Below, in pieces: positions 36,040 to 46,635 of a stretch of DNA of 64,000 nucleotides. The notes under the pieces were generated by a model. That model saw nothing but the letters and a program-made list of their open reading frames with translations, did not search any database and was not told the origin of the DNA. A program made the translations under genes and the position numbers. The stretch's first letter is position 1. The number at the start of each line of letters is the position of its first letter. The stretch is from Eulemur rufifrons. Taxonomy: Eukaryota; Chordata; Mammalia; Primates; Lemuridae. The DNA lies in contig NC_090986.1 in assembly GCF_041146395.1 (NCBI RefSeq), positions 40,522,001 through 40,586,000 on the forward strand. The letters run 5' to 3'.

Positions 36040-37400
36040 TTTCTCATTCCTCCTATTCCCAGTTGTTCCAAACTAACATTTTATGTGTGTTAGATGTTAA
36101 ATTTATATGATTTTCTCAGTGCTCATGCAAACCTAAATACATGTACAGGATCTTGTTTGTTTGCTCTTTTACAAAATTTGTGTCCTACTGTACCCATTCA
36201 CATGCAAGTTATTGATCCATCTTTGACATCCCTGCAGATGAGTAGATACTGACCTAAGTTTTTTTGTTTCATTTCTTTTTATTTTTTGTTTCTTTTGCTT
36301 TTTCCTTTTCTTTTTCTTTCCCTTCCCTTCCCTTTCTTTTCTTCAAGAGTTACATCTGTAGAATGGATACTACAAAATCCATTTCACTACGTCTGTATCA
36401 ATGATATTCATTTGTTTCTAGGGTTTTTTTCATTTTTTTCTTTGTCTCCACAAAAATTATTGAAATAATCAGCCTTGTATTTATCATTATGCAGAGGTGC
36501 TTTTTGTTTCTGTAGAGTAGATTCTCCAAAGTGAAATTACTTGGTTGAAAGTTATGTATATTTAGAATATTAACAGCAATTGCCAGACCTCTGAATATTA
36601 GCTTATGATGAGAAGCCCGGGCAACTTGAAGCTTGGGCAGCTCGTAGTCCCAGTAATAAAATACAAGAGTGTCCATTTTTTCACCTATTCATCAGTTCAG
36701 AATGTCATAAATCTATTTTATTTTTTCTGATACGGGTGGAAAAATGCCACTTCAGTTTCCACTTTTCTACGTATTAGTGAAACTAAGCATCTTTTCACAT
36801 TTATTGGCCAATTGAACTGCATCTTCTGTAAAAGTCACAGCTTTTGCGCATTTTTCTTTCATTATGTTCACATTAGAGGTGTTCTTTTTGCTTATTGTGT
36901 GTAGAAACCCTTCATTATATGCAAATGTTTTTCTAGTTAACCATTTTTATTTTGACTTTGTTTATAGTGAATTTGCTACATAACATGTTTTAATTTTATG
37001 AAGTCAATATGTCTCTTTTTAAAATTTATGGCTTAAGACAATTCTGTTTTGCATAGGAAAGTTCCTTCTGCCTTAAAGTTCTGAAAAATCTTAATATTAT
37101 AATTTTTATAAACTTCAAAAACATTTTTGCATTTAAATTTTATCCATCTGGAATTCATTTTGGCATATGGTATGAGGTAGATGATGTAGCTTGTTTTCTT
37201 CCAGACAGATAGCCAATTATGCCAGGATCATTTATTAATAAAGTAATCATTTCCCACTGAATCTAAATGCCTCTTTTATGGATTTATTTCTGATCTATTT
37301 TGTTCCATAAACCTATTTGTCTGTTTTTGTGTCAGTGCCAGAATGTTTTGATTAAGGTAGCTTTGTAGTAAATTTAAATATCTGGAAAAACATATATTTA
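36040..37400 (-). mobile_element. Old L1 (L1M-type) fragment A
   Basis: Reversed L1 3' UTR through the C-terminal part of ORF2: CAAACCTAAATACATGTACA, CAAAGTGAAATTACTTGGTT near 36528, CTAAGCATCTTTTCACATTT near 36783, AATTCATTTTGGCATATGGT near 37152, and GTGCCAGAATGTTTTGATTA near 37336. A pyrimidine-rich stretch interrupts at 36274-36346. No intact frame remains. Confidence 0.75.
36274..36346 (+). repeat. Polypyrimidine tract
   Basis: A T/C-rich run with TTTCCTTTTC and CCCTTCCCTT blocks and few purines. Confidence 0.85.
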
Positions 37401-37759
37401 CCTTATCACTTTTCTTTGTTCATAATTTTCTTTTCTATCATCTGCACTTACTTTAAAACAATTTATCCATCTCTCCTCCAAAATAATAGAATAATCAAAA
37501 TAGAAATTGTATTAATAAATTAATATTGATCAAATTGAATTTTTGGCAACAGCTTCAACTTTTTATAAGCATTATTTGGACATTTGTGCATTCATTAGAA
37601 TGTTTTTGTTTGGTTTTTTTTTTTTTTTGAAGGCTGGTCAAGTGAAGCAGTGGGAGAGGAGAAGGATTTGCTTTCTTAAATGACTTTCTAATGTTGATTC
37701 CCTCCCAACCTATTTTTTAATTTAGTTTTAATTTTTACTATGAAGGACACTATGTATAC
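37401..37759. other. AT-rich junction between old L1 fragments
   Basis: No clear repeat assignment. It contains a T tract at about 37615-37629. Confidence 0.3.
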
Positions 37760-38631
37760 AATCATAATACACTGGTTAGTGAATTACCACAATGGTATCA
37801 TCAGTTTTTTTAATTTCTGTCATTCTGTTGGGTTTAGTGATATATTTATTTGTTATCTTAGCTTGTGTTTCCTTGATTACTATTGAGGTTGGGCAGTTTT
37901 CATAACTTCATTGGCCAGCTGGTTATGTTTTTTTGGTGAATTGACTATTCAAGTCTATTGGGTCGTCTCTTCAATATTGATTTATAGTAGCTCTTTGGTT
38001 TGTTTACGAGTCTTTTGTTGGTTATAAGTGTTACTGATATCTTCTTCAATTCTCTAACTTGCTTGTTTTCTTATGTTTTTACAGTATAGGTCTTTCAAGG
38101 GAGGTTCTTAATTTCACTGTAATCTAATTTATCAATCTCTTTATCATTAGGACTTTTTAAATTCAGTTGGAACTACTTCAAGGTCCTGAAGATGCATGCA
38201 AACATTTGCATATAGTAACTTTGTTTGGCATTTCACATTTAAATCTTCAATCCACCTACAATTTATTTGTTAAATATTAAATTACACATGAATGTAATTT
38301 CGTTTCTTTTTCTGGTTAGTTATGCAGTTAACCTAGAATTCCTTCCTGAAAACCTCTCCTTTTCCCCAGTGCTCTTCAGTGTCATCTTTACCACAGATAA
38401 AATGACCATGTACGTCTGGGCTCCCTTCTGGACTCTTTATTTGGTTGTGTTGGTTGACTAGTCTACCCTTCTGGGAATGTCACACTGTTCCAGTGACTGC
38501 AGCCATATCTCTAGTGAGTAAGTACCCCCACTTTGTTCTTCATCCTGGTTATTCTTTGTCTTTTGCATTTTATTATGGTGTTTAGGTTGCCAATTTCTGC
38601 CAAAAAAGAAGCCACAAAAAACCAAACTATA
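37760..38631 (-). mobile_element. Old L1 fragment B, left part
   Basis: Reversed ORF2 3' region restarts here: CTTGATTACTATTGAGGTTG, GAATTGACTATTCAAGTCTA, TTGGTTATAAGTGTTACTGA, and later TTGGTTGTGTTGGTTGACTA. It is interrupted by the Alu at 38632 and resumes after it. Confidence 0.7.
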
Positions 38632-38923
38632 GACCAGGCACGATGGCTCACGCCCGTAAACCTAGCACTCTGAGAAGCTGAGGCGGGAAGATCGCTTGAG
38701 CTCAGGAGTTTGAGACCAGCTTGAGCAGCAGCGAGACCCTATCTCTACCAAAAATAGAAAAATTAGCCAGGCGTTGTGGCACATGCCTGTAGTCCCAGCT
38801 ACTGGGGAGGCTGAGGGAGGGGATGGCTTGAGCCCAGGAGTTTGAGGTTGCTGTGAGCTAGGCTGACGCCACGGCACTCTAGCCCAGGAGACAGAGTGAG
38901 ACTCTGTTTCAAAAAAAAAAAAA
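38632..38923 (+). mobile_element. Alu SINE, plus strand
   Basis: A complete dimeric Alu from GACCAGGCACGATGGCTCAC to GACAGAGTGAGACTCTGTTT and an A tract. It contains CCTAGCACTCTGAGAAGCTG, GCTAGGCTGACGCCACGGCA and CTCTAGCCCAGGAGAC, variants I associate with lemur Alus. An imperfect flanking duplication may exist (CCACAAAAAACCAAACTATA before, CCATAAAAACCCCACCAAAC after). Confidence 0.97.
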
Positions 38924-39270
38924 CCATAAAAACCCCACCAAACTGTAAAAATTTGAATCCATTAGACGGATTTTGGAAGAATTGATACCTTTATGACAAT
39001 GAGTTTTCCAATTTATGAAAATGATGATTATTCTCCATTTATTTCAGTCTTTTAAAATTTCTCTCAATAATGTTTTATAATCTGTTGATTTCTAGGTATT
39101 TGATATTTACACATGATTATAAATGCTATTTTAAAAAATATTTTACAATTACTTGTCTATTATATGGAAACAAAATTTACTTTTGTATATTGATGTGTGT
39201 ATTCATAACTCTTGCTAATATTAATTCTAATAACTTATCTGTTTGCTTACAAATTTTTCTATGTACGCAA
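38924..39270 (-). mobile_element. Old L1 fragment B, right part
   Basis: Reversed reverse-transcriptase-proximal ORF2 text resumes after the Alu: AATTTGAATCCATTAGACGG, GAATTGATACCTTTATGACA, TCTCCATTTATTTCAGTCTT, and AATGTTTTATAATCTGTTGA. Confidence 0.7.
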
Positions 39271-39429
39271 TCATATTGTAAATGGGATGTGTGTGACTAC
39301 TTTAGACAAGAGAACTATGGAAGACTTCCTCATCGATAGAACACTGAGAAGAAAATTTGCTTCTACATTTTCAGACTCTCAAAATAGAGGCCAGAATGTC
39401 CTTGAAAAATAGGAATCACATCATCATCA

Positions 39430-39738
39430 TGTGGTATACTTAACTTTACATCTACTTTCATATTTATCATTCATTTTTCCCTCTCCATTTCCCTGCTTTT
39501 GCTGGCTTGGTAAAATTTTCATTCTTTTGTTTTTAGCTGATTTTCGGTTTGGAAGTTCTACTATACTTTTAAATTTTGAAAACTGTATAAATCCATGTAA
39601 CCACCACCACAATGAAGACATAGAACATTTCCATCATCCCCCCAAAATTTACTCATGTTCCTTTGCATTTAAGTTCCTGACCCCTGGCCCCAGGTAACCA
39701 CTAATTTATTATCTGTCATGGATTAGTTCTTCATATTA
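39430..39738 (-). mobile_element. Old L1 fragment C, part 1 (host of nested L1s)
   Basis: Reversed old L1 3' UTR text, including AACTGTATAAATCCATGTAA, CATCCCCCCAAAATTTACTC and CTGACCCCTGGCCCCAGGTA. It is cut at 39738 by the deleted L1 and continues at 40962, then at 49458. Confidence 0.75.
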
Positions 39739-39747
39739 TAAAGTTTT
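39739..39747 (+). repeat. Target-site duplication, left copy (deleted L1)
   Basis: TAAAGTTTT, repeated at 40953-40961. Confidence 0.75.
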
Positions 39748-40952
39748 TTAAAAAAATTATTTAATTTTTAATTATTAGGGGTACATAATAGTTGTATATC
39801 TTTATAGGGTACATGTGACATTTAGATACAGGCATACAATGTGTATTAATCAAACCAGGGTAATTGGGTTATCCATCACCAATAGGCATTTATCATTTTT
39901 TTGTGTGTTGGGAACATTCCAATTCCACTCTTTTAGTTATTTTAAAATATATTCTAATTTTTTGTTTATTATATTCACTTTGATGTGCTACCAAATATAG
40001 TTCATTCTAACTATCTAACTATTATTTTTGCACCCATTAACCATACCCACTTTATTCCCCCTCCCTGCTATCCTTCCCAGCTTCTTGTTACCATCATTCT
40101 ACTCTCTGTCTCCATGAGAGCAATTATTTTTAATATTTAGCTCCCAAGTATGAGTGAGCACATGTGAGGTTTGTTTTTCTGTACTTGGCTTATTTCACTT
40201 CACATAATGTTCTCCAGTTCCATCCATGTTGTTGTAAATGGCAGGATTTCATTCTTTTTTGTGGCTCAATAATGTTCCATTGTGTTTATATACCATAATT
40301 TTTTATACGTTCATCCATTGATGGACACTTAGGTTGATTTCAAATCTTGGCTACTGTGAATAGTGCTGCAATAAATATGAGCATGCAGATATCTTTTTGA
40401 TACACTGATTTCCCCTCCTTTGTATAAACTTAGGTATACACACACACACAGAGACACACATATATATGTATAAATTCTATTTTCAGTTTTTTGAGAACTC
40501 TTCATACTATTCTCCATAGTGGTTGAACTAATTTACATTCCCACCAGCAGTCTAGAAGGGTTCCCCTTTCTCCACATCCATGCCAGCATTCCTTATTGTC
40601 TTTTTGATAAAAGCCATTTTAACTAGAGTGAGATAATATCTCATAGTAGTTTTGATTTGCATTTCTCTGATAACTAATAATGTTGAGCACAGATTCTCTC
40701 TCCACTCAATGTGCTGCTGCAGCACTGCTGGAGGTTGGCGGAGGTGTGTAGGCAGTGCAAGACTCTTTTCTGCCCTCTTCAATACCTCTTTCCTTGATAT
40801 AATGTTAAAATCAGGCACTGTGATTGTTCAGCTGATTTTTGGTTCTCCCACAGGTGCTTCCCTGTGTGGATAGTTGTTGAATTGGGTGTTTGTGTGGAAG
40901 GACGATTGTTGGAGGTTTCTATTTGGCCATCTTGCTAAACCTCCTTCTCATG
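39748..40952 (-). mobile_element. Internally deleted L1: 5' UTR joined to ORF2 3' end
   Basis: Read on the minus strand, the element starts near 40945 with AGCAAGATGGCCAAATAG, the characteristic YY1-site start of primate L1s, and runs through about 250 bp of 5' UTR. Near 40690 it jumps (GAGAATCT to GTGCTCAACATTATTAG) into the last part of ORF2 (readable as [16 protein letters not shown]), then continues through the ORF2 end and 3' UTR to an A/T-rich end at 39748. ORF1 and most of ORF2 are missing. A 9-bp duplication (TAAAGTTTT) flanks it, so it inserted as a unit with both natural ends. Confidence 0.85.
40434..40472 (+). repeat. (CA)n/(TA)n microsatellite
   Basis: An interrupted CACACA/TATATA run inside the deleted L1. 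Confidence 0.85.
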
Positions 40953-40961
40953 TAAAGTTTT
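40953..40961 (+). repeat. Target-site duplication, right copy (deleted L1)
   Basis: TAAAGTTTT, matching 39739-39747. Confidence 0.75.
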
Positions 40962-41401
40962 ATATAAATAAAATATTTTAGTATGTACTTTTATGGTTCT
41001 CATTTATTTTGCTTGGCATAGAAATTTTGAGATTAAACTATTTTGTTGCACATGTCAGTAGTTCAATTTTTTTTTTATTGTAGTACATTGTCCAATTGTA
41101 TGGATATACCATAGTTAGTTTCTTCTTTCATCTTTTGATGGACATTTGGATTGATCCATCTTTTGACTATTATGAATAAATTTTCTATGAAAATTTATGT
41201 CAAGCCTTTGAATAAGCATATTGTTATTTCTCTTTGATAAAGAGCTAAACACTTAATTTCTAGGTCCAAACATTCTCCAATGTGATTGTACCATTTTTAC
41301 ACTGCCATGAGTTATCTGTTGAGAGTTTGAGTTGCTCCATAATCACACCAACAATTGGTATTGTTAGTCTGTAGAACAATTAGAATGGGCTTGGAGTAGT
41401 A
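40962..41401 (-). mobile_element. Old L1 fragment C, part 2
   Basis: The host L1 continues: AAATATTTTAGTATGTACTT, TGGCATAGAAATTTTGAGAT, ATTGTCCAATTGTATGGATA, and CTTGGAGTAGTATCTCA. It is interrupted at 41401 by the full-length L1. Confidence 0.8.
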
Positions 41402-41411
41402 TCTCATTTTT
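41402..41411 (+). repeat. Target-site duplication, left copy (full-length L1)
   Basis: TCTCATTTTT, matching 49448-49457. The T end merges with the reversed A tail, so its exact right limit is ambiguous. Confidence 0.75.
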
Positions 41412-41418
41412 TTTTTTT

Positions 41419-41544
41419 CTTGTTAGATACAGTATGTCCTCATAATGTATACATTATTTCTTGTACAATGATATGAAATAATATGGGAAATGTTCATGAT
41501 AAATTATTAAGTGAACAGTGCAAGTTAAAAACAATAGTTTCATA
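41419..41544 (-). other. AT-rich 3' segment, candidate 3' transduction
   Basis: On the L1 sense strand, the G-rich 3' UTR ends in a 7-base A run (41545-41551). About 126 bp of AT-rich, non-L1-looking sequence follows before the terminal A tract. This segment lacks the ACATTTGTACCCCCATAATA-type tail seen in the other lemur-type L1 copies at 28214-28270 and 23790-23850. A 3' transduction by read-through of the source copy, or a distinct subfamily tail, would both explain it. Confidence 0.5.
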
Positions 41545-41551
41545 TTTTTTT

Positions 41552-41712
41552 CCCCACCCCCCCTTTCCCGAGTCAGCACCTTCAAGTGTTACCACTCCCC
41601 AAACGGTGCGCAATGCACTCATTGTGTAGGCATACCCCCATCCCCTCCCCCACCCCCCACCTCAGTCTGATGTCCAATTGGTGTCGTTTCCAGATTTGTA
41701 TTTAGGTGATGA
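41552..41712 (-). other. L1 3' UTR with G-rich tract
   Basis: The sense strand carries repeated G runs: five or more runs of four to six Gs at 41635-41663, and a further run of Gs at 41552-41567. G-rich 3' UTR tracts capable of forming G-quadruplexes are a conserved feature of mammalian L1s. Confidence 0.8.
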
Positions 41713-44700
41713 TCAAGGAAACCAATTTTCTGGTGAGTACATGTGATGCTTGTTTTTCCATTCTTGGGATACTTCACTTAATATAATGGGTTCCAACTCT
41801 CTCCAGGAGAACCATAGAGATGTTGTATCTTCATCATTCCTTATAGCTGAGTAGTATTCCATGGTATACATATACCACAGTTTACTAATCCAATCATATA
41901 TTGATGGGCATTTGGGTTGTTTCCACATCTTTGCTATTGTGAATTGTGCTGCTATAAACATTTGGGTACACGTGCCTTTGTTACAGAATGACCTTTTTTC
42001 CTTTGGGTATATGCCCAGTAATGGGATTGCTGGGTCAAATGGCAGGTCTACTTGAATCTGTTTAAGATACCTCCATAATGCTTTCCACAGGGGTTGCACT
42101 AGTTTGCAGTCCCACCAGCAGTGTATTAGTGTTCCTGTCTCTCCACATCCACGCCAACATGTGTTGTTTTGGGTTTTTTTGATAAAGGCCATTCTCACTG
42201 GGGTTAAGTGATATCTCATTGTGGTTTTGATTTGCATTTCCCTGATGATTAGAGATGTTGAACACTTTTTCATATGTTTGTTAGCCATTTTTATATCTTC
42301 TTTTGAAAAATTTCTATTCATGTCCTTTGCCCACTTTTTGATAGGGTTGCTTGATTTTTTCTTGCTGATTTTCCTGAGTTCTAAATAGATTCTTGTTATC
42401 AGTCCTTTATCTGATGTGTAGTATGCAAAAATTTTTTCCCATTCTGTAGGTGGTCTGTTTATTCTCTGGACTGTTTCTTTGGCTGTGCAGAAGCTTTTTA
42501 ATTTAATCATGTCCCATTCATTTATTTTTGTTGCTGCTGTGATTGCCTTGGGGGTCTTCTTCATAAATTCTTTGCCTAGGCCAATGTCTGTAAGAGTCTT
42601 TCCTACATTTTCTTCTAGAATTCTGATTGTATCACGCCTAAGGTTTAAGTCTGTTATCCACCGTGATTTGATTTTTGTGAGAGGTGAAAGCTGTGGGTCC
42701 TGTTTCAGTCTTCTACAAGCGGCTAACCAATTCTCCCAGCACCATTTGTTGAATAGGGATTCTTGTCCCCAGAGTATATTCTTTCCCGCTTTGTCGAAAA
42801 TTAGGTGACTATATGAGGATGGTTCTATATTTGGATTTTCTGTTGTGTTCCACTGGTCTGTGTCCCTGCACTTGTGCCAATACCAGGCTGTTTTAAGAAC
42901 CACGGCCTTGTAGTATAGTTTGAGGTCTGGCAAATTAATACCTCCCATTTTGTTTTTGTTGCTTAAAATTGCTTTTGCTATACGGGGTCTTCTTTGATTC
43001 CATACAAAGTGTATAATTATTTTCTCTATGTCTGTAAAGAATGATGTTGGTAATTTAATAGGGATTGCATTGAATCTGTAGATCACTTTGGGTAGTATAG
43101 ACATTTTAACAATGTTGATTCTTCCGATCCACGAGCATGGTATATTTTTCCATCTATTTGCAAGTTCTGCTATTTCTTTTCTCAGTGTTTCATAGTTTTC
43201 CTTATAGAGGTCCTTTACCTCTTTAGTTAGATATATACCTAGATATTTTATTTTCTTTGTTGCTATTTTGAAGGGTATTGAGTCTTTAATTTGGTTTTCC
43301 GATTGACTGTTATTGGCATATATAAATGCCTCTGATTTGTGTATATTAATTTTGTAGCCTGAGACTTTGCTGTATTCGTTAATCAATTCCAGTAGTCTCT
43401 TGGTTGAATCCTGGGGGTTTTCCAGATATAACATCATATCATCAGCAAAAAGTGAGAGTTTGATCTCTTCCTTCCCTATTTGGACTCCCTTGATTCTGCT
43501 CTCTTGCCTGATAGCTCTCGCAAGGACTTCCAATACTATGTTGAAAAGTAATGGAGACAATGGGCAGCCCTGTCTGGTTCCAGTTCTAAGTGGGAGTGCT
43601 TTCAGTTTTTCCCCATTCAGTATGATGTTGGCTGTGGGTTTGTCATATATGGCTTGTATCATTTTTAGGTAGGTTCCATCAATGCCTATTTTGTTAAGCG
43701 TTTTTATCATAAAAGGGTGTTGAATTTTGTCAAATGCTTTTTCTGCATCTAATGAGAGTATCATATGGTTTTTGTTTTTGCTTCTATTTATGTGGTGAAT
43801 TACATTTATAGATTTACGTATGTTGAACCACCCCTGCATCTCGGGGATGAAGCCCACTTGGTCGTGGTGGATTACTTTTTTGATAAGTACTTGGATTCGA
43901 TTTGCTAGTATTTTATTGAAAATTTTTGCATCTATATTCATGAGGGAAATTGGTCTGTAGTTCTCTATTTTTGTTGTGTCCTTTCCAGGTTTTGGTATTA
44001 ATGTTATATTGGCTTGGTAGAACGTGTTAGGGAGAACTCCATCCTTCTCAATATTGGAGAATAGTTTATGTAGGATGGGCACCAGTTCTTCTTTGTATGT
44101 ATGGTAAAATTCAGGTGTGAACCCATCTGGACCAGGGCTTTTCTTTTTGGGAAGGTTTTTTATTGCTGTTTCGATTTCAGTTCTTGATATTGGTCTGTTC
44201 AGGTACTCTATTTCTTCCTGGTTGAGCCTGGGAAGACTATGTGTTTCTAAAAATTTGTCCATTTCCTCCACGTTCTCCAGTTTGTGTGCATAAAGGTTTT
44301 TGTAGAATTCATAGATGATATCTTGTATCTCTGTAGCATCGGTTGTGATTTCTCCTTTCATGTTCCTAATGGAGGTTATTAGAGATTTTACTTTTTTGCT
44401 CTTGGTTAGTCTAGCCAGAGGTGTGTCTATTTTGTTTATCTTTTCAAAGAACCAACTTTTTGTTTTATTAATTTCCCTTATAGTTTCTTTGTTGTCCTTT
44501 TCATTTAGTTCTGATTTGATCTTAGTAATTTCTCGCCTTCTGCTGGGTTTGGGATCGTTCTGTTCTTCTTTCTCCAGTTCTTTGAGTCTATTCGTTAGGT
44601 TGTCTATTTGCATGTTTTCTGTCTTTTTGATATAGGCATTTATGGATATGAATTTTCCTCTCAGGACTGCTTTAGCTGCATCCCATAGATTTTGATAAGT

Positions 44701-45591
44701 TGTATCTCCATTGTCATTTAATTCAAAGAAATTTTTGATTTCCATCTTGATTTCTTCTTTTATAGAATAATTATTCAGGAGAAGGTTATTTAGCTTCCAT
44801 GACTTTGAGTAAGAGTGAGGGTTTCTGTTTGTGATCATTGTTACTTTTATTCCGCTGTGATCTGAGAAGATGCATGGTATAATTTCTATTTTTTTGAATT
44901 TTTGAAGACATGATTTATGTCCTAGGACATGGTCAATCTTAGAGAATGTCCCGTGAGCTGATGAGAAGAATGTATATTCTGTGGACTTTGGGTAGAATGT
45001 CCTATAGATGTCAGCCATTCCCATTTGTTCTAGCATTCTATTGAGGTCCATTATGTCTTTGTTTATTTTCTGTTTAGAGGATCTGTCCTGTACTGTCAGT
45101 GGGGTGTTAAAGTCTCCAGCTATTACAGTATTGTTATCTATCATTTGGTTGAGATCTAGTAGGGTTTGCTTTATGAATCTAGGTGCACCTAGGTTGGGTG
45201 CATATATATTGAGTATAGTCATGGCTTCTTGATGAATTGTGCCTTTAATCAGTATGTAGTAGCCATCTTTGTCTTTTATTATTTTTGTTGGTTTGAAAGC
45301 TAAGTTATTGGAAATTAAGATTGCCACACCAGCTTTCTTTTGGTTACCATTTGCTTGAAATATCGATTTCCATCCTTTTATTTTCAGTCTAAATGCATCT
45401 TTGCAGGTTAGGTGAGTTTCTTGAAGACAGCAGATACTTGGATTGTATTTTTTTATCCATTGGGCCAGTCTATGTCTCTTGAGCGGGGAGTTCAAGCCAT
45501 TCACATTTATTGAGAAAACTGATAGGTGAGACAGTTTTTTGTTCAGCTTGTTGGGTAGAACTTCATTGTGATCTTTTCTCTCCTGGGCCAT
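41713..45591 (-). CDS. L1 ORF2 protein (endonuclease/reverse transcriptase)
   Basis: An intact 1292-residue frame, close to the 1275 residues of human ORF2p. It nicks target DNA and reverse-transcribes L1 RNA there (target-primed reverse transcription), working in a cytoplasmic RNP that enters the nucleus. Visible domains: an apurinic-type endonuclease at about 22-255, with the INVNGLNS and QETHL (E58) motifs, the GDFNTPL motif and a C-terminal SDHSGIKV; a linker; a reverse transcriptase with motifs [32 protein letters not shown] and the catalytic FADD in [15 protein letters not shown] (about residues 715-722); and a Cys-rich segment C1145-x3-C1149-x7-H1157-x4-C1162. The N-terminus is about 15 residues longer than in human. 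The ATG at 45591 is the only upstream start in frame before the conserved block, and it lies 39 bp after the ORF1 stop, so translation probably depends on reinitiation, as in other L1s. No key residue appears missing. Confidence 0.97.
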   Translation of the reverse strand: MAQERKDHNEVLPNKLNKKLSHLSVFSINVNGLNSPLKRHRLAQWIKKYNPSICCLQETHLTCKDAFRLKIKGWKSIFQANGNQKKAGVAILISNNLAFKPTKIIKDKDGYYILIKGTIHQEAMTILNIYAPNLGAPRFIKQTLLDLNQMIDNNTVIAGDFNTPLTVQDRSSKQKINKDIMDLNRMLEQMGMADIYRTFYPKSTEYTFFSSAHGTFSKIDHVLGHKSCLQKFKKIEIIPCIFSDHSGIKVTMITNRNPHSYSKSWKLNNLLLNNYSIKEEIKMEIKNFFELNDNGDTTYQNLWDAAKAVLRGKFISINAYIKKTENMQIDNLTNRLKELEKEEQNDPKPSRRREITKIKSELNEKDNKETIREINKTKSWFFEKINKIDTPLARLTKSKKVKSLITSIRNMKGEITTDATEIQDIIYEFYKNLYAHKLENVEEMDKFLETHSLPRLNQEEIEYLNRPISRTEIETAIKNLPKKKSPGPDGFTPEFYHTYKEELVPILHKLFSNIEKDGVLPNTFYQANITLIPKPGKDTTKIENYRPISLMNIDAKIFNKILANRIQVLIKKVIHHDQVGFIPEMQGWFNIRKSINVIHHINRSKNKNHMILSLDAEKAFDKIQHPFMIKTLNKIGIDGTYLKMIQAIYDKPTANIILNGEKLKALPLRTGTRQGCPLSPLLFNIVLEVLARAIRQESRIKGVQIGKEEIKLSLFADDMMLYLENPQDSTKRLLELINEYSKVSGYKINIHKSEAFIYANNSQSENQIKDSIPFKIATKKIKYLGIYLTKEVKDLYKENYETLRKEIAELANRWKNIPCSWIGRINIVKMSILPKVIYRFNAIPIKLPTSFFTDIEKIIIHFVWNQRRPRIAKAILSNKNKMGGINLPDLKLYYKAVVLKTAWYWHKCRDTDQWNTTENPNIEPSSYSHLIFDKAGKNILWGQESLFNKWCWENWLAACRRLKQDPQLSPLTKIKSRWITDLNLRRDTIRILEENVGKTLTDIGLGKEFMKKTPKAITAATKINEWDMIKLKSFCTAKETVQRINRPPTEWEKIFAYYTSDKGLITRIYLELRKISKKKSSNPIKKWAKDMNRNFSKEDIKMANKHMKKCSTSLIIREMQIKTTMRYHLTPVRMAFIKKTQNNTCWRGCGETGTLIHCWWDCKLVQPLWKALWRYLKQIQVDLPFDPAIPLLGIYPKEKRSFCNKGTCTQMFIAAQFTIAKMWKQPKCPSIYDWISKLWYMYTMEYYSAIRNDEDTTSLWFSWRELEPIILSEVSQEWKNKHHMYSPENWFP

Positions 45592-45630
45592 TGTGGTATC
45601 TGGAATTTCATCTTTAGCTCTTGAGTAGTT

Positions 45631-46635
45631 TTACATTCGTGGATCTTTCTTGTGCTGATCCGTGTATAATTCTCTTTTGAGTACTTCTTGGAGGGCTGGT
45701 CTTGTCTTAGTGAATTCCCTCAACCTTTGTTTATCTGAGAATGTCTTAATTTCTCCTTCGTATAGAAAACTTAGCTTAGCTGGGTACAAGATTCTAGGCT
45801 GGGCATTATTCTGTTTCAGAAGCGTGAAAATGGGGCCCCAACCTCTTCTTGCTTGTAAGGTTTCAGCTGAGAAATCTGGCGTAATTCTGATGGGTTTTCC
45901 TTTGTAAGTTACTTGTTTCTTTCTCCTTACAGCTCGGAGAAGTGACTCTTTAGTGGATATTTTGGTCAGCCTGATGACTACGTGGCGTGGTGTTTTCCTA
46001 TTTGCTATGAATCTCCCAGGGGTCCTTTGAGCTTCTTGAATCTGTATGTCTAGAGTATTGGCAAGGCCTGGAAAATTTTCCTCGATTATGTCTTCAAATA
46101 GCTTGTCCAACCCTTGCTTGTTATCTTCTTCACCCTCAGGAATGCCAATAACTCTCAAGTTAGGTTTCTTCACATAATCCCACATTTCTTGAAGGCTCAG
46201 ATCATTTCTCTTACTTTTTCGATCTATCTCTGTGACTGACTTATTTAGTTGGAAGGAGTTATCTTCAATTTCTGAGATTCTTTCCTCTGTTTGATCTACC
46301 CTGCTCTTGAGACTTTCCACAGTGTTTTGTAGCTCTCTGAGTGAATTCTTCACTTCTAGGAGTTCAGTTTGGTTTTTCTTCAATATTTCAATTTCTTTAG
46401 TGAATTTTTCCTCCAAATCCTGTATTTTTTTTGTGTTTTCCTTGTGTTGTTTATCCATTGATTCTTGTATATTATTCAGCTTGTTTATAATCCATAATTG
46501 GAATTCTTCCTGTGACATGTTGGTGTTTTGAGTCTGGTTTGTGTCAAATGGTTGGGAGCTGGTATTTCTCTTTGGGGATGAGCTTTCCATTTGATTCTTT
46601 TTGCTCTCTGTGTTTTTTCGCTGGGCCCTTCCCAT
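45631..46635 (-). CDS. L1 ORF1 protein (RNA-binding nucleic-acid chaperone)
   Basis: An intact 334-residue frame (human ORF1p has 338). The protein trimerises, coats L1 RNA and acts as a nucleic-acid chaperone in the L1 RNP. Visible layout: a basic, polar N-terminus (1-40); a coiled coil with heptads at about 41-150 (MSQEEFQLWIINKLNNIQES through RVDQTEERISEIED); an RRM at about 157-252 beginning KPNLRVIGIPEGEE and containing RTPGRFIANRKTPRHVVIRL; and a C-terminal domain at about 253-320 (PDFSAETLQARRGWGPIF through LREFTKTRPALQEVL). The start at 46635 is the only one consistent with the family length. The frame shows no stops or shifts. It is the first ORF of the bicistronic L1 RNA, with its own long 5' UTR. 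Confidence 0.97.
   Translation of the reverse strand: MGRAQRKNTESKKNQMESSSPKRNTSSQPFDTNQTQNTNMSQEEFQLWIINKLNNIQESMDKQHKENTKKIQDLEEKFTKEIEILKKNQTELLEVKNSLRELQNTVESLKSRVDQTEERISEIEDNSFQLNKSVTEIDRKSKRNDLSLQEMWDYVKKPNLRVIGIPEGEEDNKQGLDKLFEDIIEENFPGLANTLDIQIQEAQRTPGRFIANRKTPRHVVIRLTKISTKESLLRAVRRKKQVTYKGKPIRITPDFSAETLQARRGWGPIFTLLKQNNAQPRILYPAKLSFLYEGEIKTFSDKQRLREFTKTRPALQEVLKRELYTDQHKKDPRM

Noticed and set aside
38662..38877. Minus-strand frame resembling the same Alu peptide
   Set aside because: Antisense translation of the Alu at 38632-38923.
42479..45232. Several plus-strand frames of 64-109 codons inside ORF2
   Set aside because: Shadows of L1 ORF2 on the opposite strand.
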